Below, one piece after another: positions 10,355-21,555 of a DNA stretch of 64,000 nucleotides; position 1 is the stretch's first letter, and every line of letters starts with the position of its first letter. Position numbers and translations under genes: made by a program. The notes below the pieces were generated by a model that saw only the letters and a program-made list of their open reading frames with translations, was not told the DNA's origin and ran no database searches. This stretch comes from Undaria pinnatifida (Eukaryota; Sar; Phaeophyceae; Laminariales; Alariaceae): the NCBI GenBank assembly GCA_012845835.1, contig JABAKD010000028.1, forward strand, positions 14,856,563 through 14,920,562, read 5' to 3'.

Positions 10355-10818
10355 GGAACCCCTGCTACGAGTACTGCTTGCTACTGCTTTGAACGGTTGG
10401 TTCGTCAACGAACGATTCTCTCACTGAATCCACGAGTCACCATTTGACTTCAGGACACCAGTGACATGTGAGGGGAGTTTCTTTGTTCGTAGTACATACC
10501 TTTGTGTCAACTGCTGCTGTAATTTGAAATGGAATCTACCGCTTGCCGTACGTAAGAGCTACCAAGTTTTTGATGGGCATTATGAGCGAACGCATGGTAG
10601 AACGTAGAGTAACTCCTGCTAGCAGCTGCTGCTTTAAAGCCAGAGCTACGTGCATCAATAGATGCTGTGTGTGTCAAGTATCGACTAGGTGGCGAATATA
10701 GTATTCCTTAATCCTGACCCGCGGCCACTTGGTGTGGGTTGAGGGTATTTCGCCGTTTACGACTCAGGGAGTCATAAGGTCGCTCCGTTTGTAGTCGCCC
10801 ATTCATCGAGAGCGCGCT
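10355..10818 (+). repeat. Segmental duplication, copy B (with insert on its left)
   Basis: Partner of 42-497. Shared runs include GTCAACGAACGATTCTCTCA, GAGGGGAGTTTCTTTGTT and GTAACTCCTGCTAGCAGCTG. Several small indels and substitutions separate the copies, so the duplication is not recent. No protein is recognised. Confidence 0.85.
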
Positions 10819-11224
10819 GGACAACCCACCACGTTGTCCCCCAGGTCATCCTTATCTTTAATACCATCAAAGAAGAACGCAAACGACGAGGTACGTGCTG
10901 AGTATAGCACTGCGGGGAACACTACAACCCTAAATTACCCGCATGTTGTGGGGAAATCTCGAAGGTTCCAAAACATGTACTCTTCTCTCTACCTTTCGAT
11001 CTCTGGTCACGACCAATAATGATACGTTCCACGTTCTGTATACCCGGTAGCCTACTCACACCACGTTGTCGTCCACACACGGTAGAAAACGTATGTTTAT
11101 TCCATAACATACGCACCGTTTGACACGTTTGGCGTCTTAAACCTTACGCAGCTGTTTTAATTTCAAAGACAGCACATCCAATAAGAAAAAATGAAGAAGT
11201 TACCACGCTTAAGTTCTGTAAGGT
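10819..11224. other. No recognised feature
   Basis: Unique-looking sequence with short open frames on both strands. I find no motif, structural RNA or internal repeat. Confidence 0.45.
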
Positions 11225-11835
11225 TTGTGGATTCCAGGTAAGTTAGGGTGTGGGGGTCTTACGGAACTGCCAGAAGTTTCGGCTACGGGTATGGAAGTGA
11301 TACACGCCTTCCAGAGATTCCGGGTATTGTGGCACAGGAATACAGAACTGACAGAAATTTCGGGCGGGTACAACACATGCTGTAACCGTATCCGGGGTGT
11401 TGTGGCACGGGTCCTACAGAACTCACAGAAGTTCCAGGTACGGGTATGGGGGTTTTACAGATCTTGGAGAACTTCCGGGTAAGGGCATGACAGTCTTACA
11501 AACACCCAGAACTTCCGGGTATTGTGGCACGGGCGTACAGAACTTCCAGAAAGTCCGGGCAGGTATAAGCATGCTGTACCCGAACCCCGGGTCTTTGTGG
11601 CACTGGCGTACAGAACTTCTTGAAGTCCGGGTACGGGTATCAGTGTCCCACAGAAGTTACAGAAATTCTTTGCAGGGTAATACCCGTGGTAAATACCTCG
11701 GGTATGGACCCTACAGACAGAACGAAAATGGGAAGTTTGGGTACGGGTATGAATGTCGTACAGAATTCACAGGCGTTCCGGGTACGGGTAGGGTTGTACA
11801 GAACTCACAGAAGTCCCGGGTACGAGTAATTCCCG
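11225..11835 (+). repeat. Degenerate minisatellite
   Basis: About ten imperfect units of roughly 50-65 bases share a CAGAACT..CAGAAGTTCCGGGTACGGGTATG-like core, interleaved with GTATTGTGGCAC. The 147-codon plus-strand frame at 11397-11840 is simply the translation of these units. I see no reason to call it a gene. Confidence 0.75.
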
Positions 11836-12294
11836 GGTAAATATCCGCCTCAAGAGGGCAAAAAAAAACAATAAATTGGCTGGTGAAAAAAAACACAAAT
11901 GTCAACGCATTTCCAATTACTGCGATTGGCATACTGCATGAACTGACGCACTCATACGTTATAAAACATACATATACGTACCACTGTAGCCTGTTTTTGT
12001 TTTTGGTGCTTTTCGTTCACAAACCATGTTTGTGTTGGTGCTGTGTCCCACAACTTTTCACAGTAAGAATCTTTTCCAACTTCCCAAGCAACGACTTCCT
12101 CCGCGGTTACAGGTTTTCCTCCCAAATTGCCGTAGTGCTGTTAAAGAACAAAACTTTGTAGTAAAACTAATACTGCTGCATATTGAATACCATGCAAAAC
12201 TTAAAAGTATTACTATGGCAAGCGCGAAAATCCTTCCAACCGAGAACAAAAACAAGAAATATGAAATATATACGAAGTAATGTATGTACAATTT
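11836..12294. other. AT-richer stretch, no recognised feature
   Basis: Short overlapping frames exist on both strands, but none has a domain or recognisable composition. It ends at the core repeat copy that begins near 12295. Confidence 0.45.
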
Positions 12295-12507
12295 ACAGCT
12301 GTCAGATTTTGTCCCCCTCATAAACGAGTTTTATAGTTTCCGCGCACAGACTGACTAAAATTACCCTGTTGACCCTGATCGCCGATCTATATCCTTAATG
12401 AAGACACACAACTCGTAATGCGCTCGATCGGAGTATCACACACAGCTTGCAAAGATGAGTTTCGACGAAATCTTCGATCTCACAGCTGGAGTGTATTTTC
12501 GTTTTTT
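12295..12507 (+). mobile_element. Core repeat, copy 3
   Basis: Begins CAGCTGTCAGATTTTGTCCC, passes ACTGACTAAAATTACCCTG and ends TCTCACAGCTGGAGTGTATT. It carries the best-preserved outward frame, ATG at 12455, reading MSFDEIFDLTAGVYF and then running into unrelated flank. No body follows, so this is a solo core. Confidence 0.75.
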
Positions 12508-12744
12508 AAAAGCAGAATACTATCGAAGTATGAGAAATTATGGGTTTTGTACGTACGTAATAGGTTTGACCAATCAGATCAATGCGGTAATTCATAGTCG
12601 TATGAGCGATAGCATTGGGCACACCTGGCCCAGCTGTGTAGGCGACGGCCTGCACGCGAAGCGCGTAGGGGAGCAGAGTCAGAGCTTACAGGTCCAAGAG
12701 GTGATACAGACTAGTTTAAGTTCTAGTTTAAGGCTAGTTTAAGT

Positions 12745-13470
12745 TCGTGCACTCCCCGACGATGGAGGAGTGCAAGTCACCGGAGGCTGAAGCTCTCGTG
12801 GCTGCTGCTGTACGCGGCCCGCTGCTCGAGTCGAGGCTCATGCTGCTGTCGACGCTGTGCAAGCTGGGGTCGACAAACGCCGTGCCGAAGCTCTGGCTGC
12901 TGTGCAAGCTGAGTCCGAAGGTCGCCGTGCCGCAGCCGCTCCGGCTGCTGCTACTGCTGCGTCTGCCACCGCGGCACCATTTTTGCTCAGCCCCAGTCCC
13001 GCTGTGTCCGAGGCTGCGGGGGTAATATAGGCTGAAGTGCTGCGCTGGCAAGGGCAGGTGTCTGGCGAGTTTGCTCGGATAGACGGAGATGTGTTCCGCC
13101 TCAAGTCGACGATGGATCAACTGCTGGCCTCCTTTAAAACCCTGCAGGATGCGGTGGCTGGTGGCGCGTCTAAACCGAGCACGTCGAGGCCATGCTCCAG
13201 CAGTTCATAGACAACTTTGCCGATCAGCAGCTGGCCCCGCGGGACAGTGGGGACGCGAGGGAGCGCCACGTCCAAAGGTCGCAGTTAACCGACGACACTG
13301 CGCTATGGAAAAAGATGGCGTCAAGAAAACATTGGGTGCTCCGCGGGCGCATACCTCCCAACATTGGCGACTCGGCAGCGGATATCCAGTCCTTCGTAGG
13401 CGAGGACGTCAACGTTTATCAGGGTTGTATTGTGCGGAATCACAGGACAGATCCTGCATCACCCGGGTGA
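12745..13470 (+). pseudogene. Decayed alanine-rich coiled-coil coding region
   Basis: Three plus-strand frames each carry part of what looks like one protein. One reads VQAGVDKRRAEALAAVQAES up to a TAG stop at 13026-13028. It continues in the same frame as EVLRWQGQVSGEFARIDGDV with FRLKSTMDQLL, and stops again near 13209. A shifted frame from about 13192 gives MLQQFIDNFADQQLA and then WKKMASRKHWVLRGRIPP. The high GC content and alanine/charged heptads resemble gag-like or structural coiled-coil proteins. I cannot name the family. Multiple stops and frame changes mark it as non-functional. Confidence 0.45.
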
Positions 13471-13489
13471 TGGTGTTAGGGGCCCCATG

Positions 13490-14176
13490 AATACATGCGG
13501 CGCAACCTTATGGGTGTTTATTCTTATGTAAACCAGTGGTATCTCCCCGTTTTGTTTGATGTTTCAAAACGTCATCACCGGGTGTTGTATTATGTGGGGG
13601 GTGTGCTATCGTATGTGGATAGGTTGTCTTCTGTCGTAAAAAGTACAGCACTTCTACCGGAACCTCCCCCCTCTACTCCCTTCTGTCCCTCCCTCTAGGT
13701 GTTGTAATTTTTTTTTGTAGACTTCCGTGTTTGTTTGTTGTTGCTGCGGAAATCTGGAATATGACACGGAATTGCGGTGAATCTTGTAGCTGCTCGCCTG
13801 TATTGCTATGTACGGAGTATAATTTTTGTCTGTTTCCTTTTTTTCGTCTTTTATTTGTTGTTTACTCGTGGCTTTTTGGGGGAGTTTTTCCGGTGTTTTG
13901 ATAACAGATCTCCACCACCCCCTCCCGGCTCTTACTCCATTTCACGCACACCTCCCTTTCGCCTTTTTCCTGATTTTACGCAAACAGATTTCCGCCATCC
14001 CCCGACTGTTGATGTTTTCCACGCGTTTGTTCCTTCCTTTTTTTTCGTGCTTAGATGTTCCTCTGCGTTGAGTAGATACCTGTTACATTGACGAAGCGCG
14101 TTCTTAATCTTGTTTTTTTTTTTTTTTTTTTTTTAATATATTTGTTGGCCCCTGTGCCTTCCTGTGCTTTTGTTCC
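13490..14176. other. No gene seen; pyrimidine- and T-rich DNA
   Basis: Includes a 22-base poly-T run near 14114-14135. T-rich open frames in this stretch have hydrophobic, low-complexity translations and no recognised domain. It could be the 3' non-coding part of an old retroelement, but nothing proves that. Confidence 0.4.
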
Positions 14177-14640
14177 CTGGTGAGTAGTAGTAGTAGTGGT
14201 AGTAGTAGTAGAAGCAGTAGTAGTATTAGTAGTGGTAGTAGTAGTAGTAGCAGTAGTAGCAGTAGCAGTAGTATTAATAGCAGTAGTACTAGTAGAAGTA
14301 GTAGTAGTAGTAGCAGTAGTAGCAGTAGTACTATAGCCTACTACCCTGTAGGCTGTAGGGTCAGGGTTAGGGTTATTATTGTAGTAGTAGTGGTAGTAGT
14401 AGGCGTTGTAGTGGTAGTCATAGTCGTAGTAGTGTTAGTGGTAGTAACAGTATAGCCTACTACCCTGTAGAGCGATTGAGTAGGGTTAGGGTTAGGGTTT
14501 TTATAGTATTAGGAGTAGGAGTAGGAGTAGTAGTAGTAGAAGTAGTATGAGTAGCGTGATGGTAGCAGTAGTAGTAGCAGCAGCAGCAGCAGTAGTAGTA
14601 GTGGTAGTAGTAGTAGTAGTATAGCCTTCTACCCTGTACG
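14177..14640 (+). repeat. Compound (TAG/GTA)n microsatellite with ACCCTGTAG boxes and telomere-like inserts
   Basis: GTAGTAGTAG-type repeats are broken three times by a TATAGCC(T)ACTACCCTGTAG box, at about 14332, 14451 and 14619. The first two boxes are followed by TTAGGG-like tracts (14358-14373 and 14484-14501). The serine-rich frame at 14180-14455 is an artefact of the repeat. Confidence 0.8.
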
Positions 14641-15547
14641 AGCGATGGAGTAACAGTAAATATTAACCATTAAATGATATGTTGTTTGTCAGAGCCAATA
14701 ACAATGCAATTGCGCGAACACCAACAACGTGAAGAATGTCCCATCATCGCCACAGGTTGCATGTCTTTTTCACGTATGTTTCTTGTTTTTTTCTGTGCAA
14801 ATAACTGCAAGCACCCCCGACCAACACAGTTTTGAGCCCCGATTGTGATGGGAAACGAGTCGAAAAATTGTATTTTTCTTGCCTTCGGCGGCGCTTCCAG
14901 CGGCCCTCCCTCACGGGCCGGAGGGGAGCTATTGGCCGAGCAACGCTCGGCCTCCTTGCTTCGATAGGTCGCAGTATAATGCTGCAGTCCAGTATTATAC
15001 GGATAGATTTTAACCACAACCAAGTAGATAATCGATACTGACTGAGTGAGCCATTGCCCAGCACTACTACATAATAATAGGTAATGTATACAATAATATG
15101 TAGGGATTGTTTCCCTTTAATTGTAATTTAAATTTTACCCCACCGCCTCGCGCCTAGGTGTGTTGCTTGTTGTCGTTTATTTGGTTTTATAACTCAACCT
15201 ATTGAGTCGATGAAGAAGTGCTTGAAGGGTTCAGCATTACCGCTGTTCGTCGATTTTCACGGGGAATGTTGCTGACTCACGCTCTTCTCGCGTTTTCCGA
15301 CACAACATCTTCATGCAAGAAAAAGTCCCTGCGAGTATAATCACTCGGTGATAATTGAACTCACGAAATTGATTTTAGGAGGCACGAAGGTAACCTACCA
15401 AGCCACCGGGAACGTCGGTGTTGCAGTTGTAAAAGGGGTCAGACGCATCTCGCGTTAAAATGTCTGTACTAGAGAAGGAAGTGCCGAGCTTGTGATATAC
15501 GTCATATTGCGTGGCGGTAGCGCTGATTAGTATTTTGACCGCATGCT
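14641..15547. other. No gene seen; one short perfect hairpin
   Basis: An 8-bp perfect stem, GGCCGAGC-AAC-GCTCGGCC, lies at 14934-14952 in a GC-rich island (14870-14960). Otherwise short frames only, with no recognised domains. Confidence 0.45.
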
Positions 15548-15695
15548 TCTTTTGTTTCAAAGGAACTATCGAACGATGACGTCGGGGATGCGACGAGTAC
15601 CGTTTGCTAGAGGAGATACGGCAGGGAGCTGGTTTCAAAGTTTCATAAGCGGCAATTTGTTTAAACGAACGTTGGGGGGGCTACCATAGAACGAG
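15548..15695 (+). repeat. Dispersed repeat R3, copy 1 (partial)
   Basis: Contains GAACTATCGAACGATGACGT, GGGAGCTGGTTT, AAGCGGCAATTTGTTTAAACG and TTGGGGGGGCTACCATAGAA in part. It matches 32928-33180 and 53572-53840. Only the right-hand 150 bases are present here. Confidence 0.7.
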
Positions 15696-16492
15696 TTCAG
15701 GTTCAGACCGATCTTGCACAGGATTACCACTTCTTTGTAGCGTGAGACCCTTTGTTGGGTGACCATTGCGCCGCTCCGAAGGTAGTAAGTGGGAGGTGAA
15801 AGGTGACATTTTGTCCGTGTCCGCAAGAGTTGGCACCTGACGAGCTGGCGTCTGACGTGTGTCTCCGGGTCTCTCCGAATAGCACGCACACCAAATATAA
15901 CCCCTGTCCCCTATTGCTTGGAGTTCCAGTATAACGGCTGCAGGTTTCTTGCGAAAGGGCCGGTACTCTGTATGTTAAGCTGACATCTTCGGGCGATAGA
16001 TAATTCTACGACGAAACGAGGGCGCCGGCGGACTGGGCTAGCATAACCCAAACCCACTCCCAGACCTCTAGCCGTCTGGCTATGGACCCAGGAACACGCA
16101 AAGGAAAGCAGTTGAAAGCAACGCAGACTCTACAAAAAGGCAAACGTCACCCATCAAACACCTGCCGCATGTCGCCGGTATGGCGGGGGGGGGCAGGGAA
16201 GGCTCTACGGCAAACCAACCACAGATAAGGTACTATGGCGAGGCAAGCCCTCGTTGATATGGAGGGGAAAACAGGCGCCAACCAAAAGGAGAAGTCATGC
16301 GAAAAACCTCACGCGGGCCATCGGCAAGGCGGGGGGTTAGACGAGGAAGCGACAATTACCCGAGATGGAAATTAGCCACACGTACAGTCCCGATACGGGG
16401 GGAAATGTTTACACGAAAAAACAGAGTAGAACAAGTACAACACACAAAAGATAAACGATGACACACAGACCCGTACATAGCCCCGTACCACA
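15696..16492. other. No recognised feature
   Basis: Mixed sequence directly upstream of the gypsy integrase remnant. It might include decayed retroelement DNA, but no LTR, primer site or protein motif is visible. Confidence 0.4.
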
Positions 16493-17138
16493 ATGTGCGC
16501 GAACAGGGTACCCTGGTCGCCCCACAGCTCTGGGCTGAGGAGGGCGTCGGCAGGGCGACAAGACGATTGGTACTTGCATCTGCCCCACGTAGAATTCGCT
16601 TACAACAACTCCGTCAGCGCGGCGACGGGTCTGGCGCCCAACGAGGTCCACATGGGCAGACTCCCACGGCTCCCTCTGACGGTTTTCGACCGCACTGGTG
16701 TCGTGGAACACCAGAGTCTGGCCCGTGATCACCTGGCCTATTGCGACTTGGCCACCGACCGGCAAAAGCGCGCGAACGACAGTTGTCCGCGCACACCACT
16801 CCCTCACCGTCTCCCATTTTAACCGCAGAAACTCCGCCCTCGCCGACGCGCTGCGTCCAGCACCTAACTTCACTGTGGGTGGTTGGGCATGGGTATACAG
16901 TTCTGCCTCTGCCATCCGCCAGGGTGTGAAGGCGAACACCGACGCCAAGGTACTCCAGGCCAAACTCGCGTTTAACTGGACGGGACCGATTAAACTTCCT
17001 CTTCCCCCGGCGCGCTACACGACTTCGACGGGAGCCGTACGAGGCTCTTGGTGCCTGCAAGTTCACATCGCCAGTGCGTTTTCTCGTGGTTTCCAACGTA
17101 ACGTAGATGAATCTCGAGGCGCGGTCGTGGCCAGTTGA
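16493..17138 (+). pseudogene. Ty3/gypsy integrase C-terminal remnant
   Basis: The first frame reads WYLHLPHVEFAYNNSVSAAT, GLAPNEVHMGRLPRLPLTVF and LATDRQKRAND. This is the region after the integrase catalytic core in Ty3/gypsy polyproteins (family knowledge: HLPHVEFAYN, T...P.e...G..P). Near 16785 it jumps to another frame, giving VRAHHSLTVSHFNRRNSALA and FTVGGWAWVY. The latter is the GPY/chromodomain-proximal barrel, with LAFNWTGPIK as the GPY/F-like motif. No reverse transcriptase, LTR or upstream catalytic DDE residues are found. It is a truncated, frameshifted fragment and cannot act. Confidence 0.8.
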
Positions 17139-17515
17139 CTTTCAAGCCGCCACCGCTCCTCGATAGTTATTCAGTTTTTTGGAGTTATAAGGTTTGAGTC
17201 TTTGTCTTTGGCTTAACGTAATGTCCTGCGAGTCTTCGTCGGGTTTGGGGCGGTTCTTCCCATTATTTTCTTCTTTCTGTCCTGCTGAACCCCCTGCTCA
17301 GTGCCGGGCCAGGGTTTAGGTAAAAAGCCGCTCTCTGAGGCGCAGGGCTGTCGCGTTTTCGTTTTTGTTCGATAAGGGTAGGGGGGTAGGACAGTAGAGG
17401 TTCGCGCACCAACCGTATGAAAACGGGCAGCATCCGCCCCAACAGTAGTGTAGCGGGAGGTAGCACAGTCGTAGATGGTTTGTACATGTGCCAATCGGCG
17501 GACAAGGTCGGTACA
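17139..17515. other. No recognised feature
   Basis: Short overlapping minus-strand frames with no domain. It leads into the tandem repeats that begin near 17516. Confidence 0.4.
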
Positions 17516-17880
17516 ACGCTTGAACAAAATAGGTTTCCCACCGACCTCACTAAAGGGGGGCGGTCGCGCGTACACAGTAGTGCTGCTGGCTTCTGTGCGT
17601 ATAGGTACCGACAACACCAACCGCACAAAGATGAGCAGTATAACCCCCCGAACAAGGTAGTTTCCCCCGTGCGCACTTAGGGGGGGTGGTTGCGCCTACA
17701 GTAGTGCTGCTCGCTGCATTGTCGTTGCGGTGCCCATAGTCGTACAACCTCCGAACAAGGTAGTTTCCCCCGACCACACGAAAGGGGGACGGTCGCGCCT
17801 ACAGTATGCTGATTGCTGTAGTATCACTGCTGTGTTAACAGGTAACCGCAATTTCAACCGCACCAAGATGGGTAGGGTAG
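17516..17880 (+). repeat. Tandem repeat, three units of about 115-120 bp
   Basis: Each unit has AACAAGGTAGTTTCCC (first unit AACAAAATAGGTTTCCC), then a CAC..AAAGGGGG segment, then CGGTCGCGCCTACAGTAGTG. Starts are near 17521, 17651 and 17753. The overlapping frames on both strands are by-products of the repeat. Confidence 0.65.
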
Positions 17881-19525
17881 TACCAACACCAGCTGTAGAA
17901 AGATGTGTACGCCCATAGTCGAATAGAAAGGCTGTTTGCCCCCAAAGGTACCGCATCAAAGGGGCTGATCCCCAGTTGCTCTACTCGTAATGAAAACTGT
18001 AAAGCGTTGTATCTCCGCGAACTGCAGTAAACGCTCTGCAACGGGCAGTAGCTGTCCGAACATGTGCAGAGAAGAAAAAAAATGCCAGCATAGACCCTAG
18101 CAGTATCGTCAAGGGCAGCACATGTAGCAACAACAGTAGAAAGGTAGCGTTTGCCCCTACGGTTCAGTGCTCAGCGTCTCTGCCAACTGTATACCGCGTT
18201 GCAACGGACAGTACCCGTCGTGGCAGTTGCAAAAACAAATTGTAACATTTATGCTAGCAGCATTAACAGCACGCGTACCGGAAACGTTTTGCAGCATTTA
18301 CCCTAGCAGCTTCGTGAAACCCCGTAAAATTTTTGCAGCATTCATCCTGGCAGCATTGTTGAAGGGCAGCACATACCGGCAGGAGGAAGACGGCCTCACG
18401 CCTGGACAGCTGAAGAAAAAATCGGTACCTATACCGACCGCACTATAAAGGAATAGTTACGTTGACAGCAGTGCAGAGTGCCGTACTGTCGCAGCTGTTC
18501 ACACACAGAATGTGATGTTATAGTCCCAGCGTACCCATGAATGGTGGAAGTATAGGGCATCGCATACGCCGACAGCCTTGCCCAAAAAAAGTCAGCACAA
18601 AGTTTAGGCGTTCACTAAAAGCAAGGTCTAGTCACGGGGGGGCAGGGCGAAAAAAACCTCTCGATTCAAACTTGCAAGGAGTACTCGCACAACGGCGAAG
18701 GGTGTCAGAGCTGCGGTGCTGAAACTCTGGACGCTGAGGCAGTGAAGGGTCGAACTATGTAGTGGATGGGCAGAAGCAAAGTGCGCGGCATAACTGCAGT
18801 ACAGTGACTTGTACATCAGAGAATTCGGCGGTGTATGGCATGCATTGACAGCGAGCCCATTGTGCTACGCTGTAGTTGGTACCTCTGCAAACATGATAGT
18901 GGTTACAGCTACGTACCGCACAGTAGTGGAACGCTGTTGATCGAGAAAGATCGGAGAGGGATTCGCGGTGCGTCAAATTAGTAGCTGTACTATTTTCGGC
19001 AGAAAGGGAGCAGCAGTTTGTTCGACGCGCAAGACGGATCGACGTATATACTGAACCCCATACGATAACGCGTGTACTGAAAGAAATTGCCAAACGAAAA
19101 AACCCAAACACTCCACGAGCACCGCCTGTTCCTTCCCAGGTAGGATCACAAGGAAGGAGCCCCGACATGAGCTTCTAGAGCACGGTGCCCGTAGTCCAAG
19201 GGGGTCCCGCGAACGGCGGTTTGACTCGATAGCAAAGGTGTATGCGGGTCGATGGGCTCTCTCACTAAGCGGAATCCCCGTCGAAGGCCATTCGAACGGT
19301 TGATTCCAGTATGCTTGTCCGTGGCGTGTGGTGCATATCCATCAGAGCCCCGAAACGCAAGAAAAACTAGAGGTCGATGGCCGATCTTGGGGCTTGTGCG
19401 GGCAACTTGCGAAGATGTGCTGTGAAAAATGCTGGCAGAGCGCGGAGCAAACGAATCTGATGGGTGGGGCTCGGGCAGTTCCACTGGGGCGTGGTCTATG
19501 ACCAGCTGGCGGTGAACTGATGCAA
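17881..19525. other. No gene seen; degenerate GCAGCATT-rich repeats at 18090-18375
   Basis: At 18090-18375 short units of the type GCAGCATTTACCCTAGCAGC repeat imperfectly with GGGCAGCACAT. Elsewhere there are frames of 60-140 codons on both strands without recognisable domains. The 265-codon minus-strand frame at 19146-19943 overlaps the tandem repeat below and has no family signature that I can see. Confidence 0.4.
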
Positions 19526-19732
19526 CCAAAGTCCGAGACGAGGTGTGTGCTCCGAAGAGCAGTGTCGTCCGCACGTAATCGGAAGGTGTTGTCTGTGTGG
19601 TGCGTGTCCGGCGACCAACAGGAGGGACCAAAGGCCGACACGAGGAGTGTGCTCCGAAGAGCAGTGTCGTCCGCACGTAGTTGGAAGGTGTCGTCCGTGT
19701 GGTACGTGCCCGGCGACCAACAGGAGGGGCTC
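19526..19732 (+). repeat. Tandem repeat, two units of 102 bp
   Basis: Units start at 19526 and 19628. Shared runs are GTGCTCCGAAGAGCAGTGTC, GTCCGCACGTA and GGCGACCAACAGGAGGG. The period is a multiple of three, so frames stay open on both strands (34 residues per unit on the plus strand, with VLRRAVSSAR and SGDQQEG). The coding status is undecided; it may be only a repeat effect. Confidence 0.75.
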
Positions 19733-20054
19733 CTGCCATCTCACTGCTGTTGTGGTCGCTGTTGTAGGAGGAAAGGCACTCCCTCCATTGAGAAGCCACC
19801 CAAGAAGGAACAGGGGTTGTGGGCTCGATGGAAAGCAAAAGCAAAATCGCTACAAGAAAAAAAATCGGAGAGATTGGGCGAACGCTGCTACAATAGCATG
19901 TCAAGCTCGTCGACGCCACATGTAAAGTTATTAGGGGGGACACAGAGTGCCCCCTGCAAGTCTGCCAATTGAGCAGGTCCTCGGAGAGTACTCACTTTCG
20001 TTTCCATTGTAGAGACGTAGCTATATTCGATTCCACCTGAGCCCTGAATAGCTT
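19733..20054. other. No recognised feature
   Basis: Unique-looking DNA between the 102-bp tandem repeat and the hairpin at 20055. Confidence 0.4.
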
Positions 20055-20082
20055 TAGATCGGAGGAACGCGCCTCCGATCTA
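20055..20082. other. Perfect 11-bp hairpin
   Basis: TAGATCGGAGG and CCTCCGATCTA are exact reverse complements around a six-base loop AACGCG. The stem is strong, but no poly-T run follows and no gene borders it. Its role is unknown. Confidence 0.7.
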
Positions 20083-21555
20083 TTTCCTAACTTTCCCGAA
20101 TATATAACGCCAACTTTTTCATACGAGACCCATCCAAATGTTCTCAAATTGGCATAATGACAGGCCTTTTGAGGCCGTATCTTAACAGAGGCATACCCTC
20201 TTCACATTAATGCAAACAACGCTACATTACACGTAACATTACATCCCAATCCCTTGCATATATGTATCAAGTACAAAATGCGACGTATACGTTTTTTAGC
20301 AGTGGCGACTAGCTAGTGGCGACGCAGTGGTGTAGCGGATGCGTACAAACAAACGCAGGTAGCAGACGAGGTGTCAATGGCATCCGGTGCCTTTTTAATG
20401 AAGTTGGTGCTGAGATGACCAAGTGCTACTGATATAATAATGTACCACCGCAGTTAACAAGGAGGGTGTTTAATCATGAAGAAGTTGCCTCGTCAAAACA
20501 GGGCACGCAAGTTCCCCCAACGGCGACGTCAACACACCCAAGGCAACGGCTCGCAGTGTTCGACTGCTGTAGCAGCTGCAGGAATCGTTCCTGCTGTTGT
20601 AGTGCGAAGATTCGCCTGTGTGAGCAAGGACTGTGCGGCAAATCGGCCGCAAGGCAAGGCAAACATAAACTGGTGGTATCCTCGTGGAACCTCATGGTAC
20701 TTCACAGGTACCACAGATACGAGTTTGATACCGGACACCAGGTACCATATAAATAGGATATATGGTGTCAGGGCTTTTACCACACTGCTACAGAAAACAG
20801 GTATTGTCCGCGCACCGCGCGATAAAACCTGCCCTTCCCACGGCTCGTCGGGGCCTCCTGCGCCACCCATTATAGGAGCAACCTCACAGCTACTTTCCGT
20901 CACTAACTTCGTAGGCTGAAGTCGCCGTCGCTGTGCAGCCGTAGCTTGACAAGTCCATATGGACTTCCATAAATGCCTTGCCTTTAGCAGGGTAGGGGAG
21001 GACGGCTCTGTACCGTCTCCTGTGTTCGATTTTGTTTAGGATTTTATGGCGTGTTCGCACTGTTAAAGGCATTGTATCTAGCAGCGAGGGGGCGGACAAC
21101 TACCTACCGTCCCCTGTGTCCGGTATACTTCGAATTCGAGTATATGTTTATTTAGTATTTAGTATGTGCGTTCGCTTTATATAGGATTTAGATTGGCGCT
21201 TCACGGAGAGGACGGTGCCAGGGACCCCTTCCCCTGCCGGAAGGCTCGAAGTTGAAAACATTGATTTGAGGTGTCTGAAAAAACAAGTTCAGGCGCCCTC
21301 GGATGAAAGGACGGTATTTGATGTCGGAACATTTTTCGCATTTATGTGCCAGCAGACCGCGTGAAATATTGGCTCAGTAACTAATGGAGAAAGCATCCAC
21401 GGGGTCAAGTAAAGGGGTGAAACTACATCATCCCCTGGTTTTCGATTAGCCTCAGGAAGTGAGTCCCGCGCGGGCGAGACCATCGACTCTGAACTGCGCT
21501 GACGTACTAACAAACATAAAATAGTTCGATTACTATCTCTACATATTATTGTAGA
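20083..21555. other. No confident gene; one 147-codon open frame
   Basis: An ATG frame at 20476-20919 begins with a basic stretch (MKKLPRQNRARKFPQRRRQ) and then has no recognisable domain. A 124-codon frame overlaps it on the other strand. With no homologue recalled and no splice or codon evidence, I treat it as unproven. The remainder is featureless to me. Confidence 0.35.

Noticed and set aside
12440..12507. Hammerhead-ribozyme-like pattern in the core repeat (GATGAG, six bases, CGAAA, then a short hairpin and AUC)
   Set aside because: The two core bases before GATGA are AA where a hammerhead needs CU, and no stem I can be drawn next to it. A covariance search would settle it; a significant hammerhead score across copies would reverse this decision.
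16493..17138. Functional gypsy element
   Set aside because: Only the integrase tail remains, it is frameshifted, and no LTR or RT lies nearby.
17540..17560. Phage T3 promoter-like CCTCACTAAAGGG
   Set aside because: It lies in one unit of a tandem repeat whose other units vary at this spot. No vector sequence is nearby, so the 13-base match is most likely chance.
20476..20919. ATG frame of 147 codons as a gene
   Set aside because: An overlapping opposite-strand frame is similarly long, and I recognise no domain. Transcript or homology evidence would be needed.
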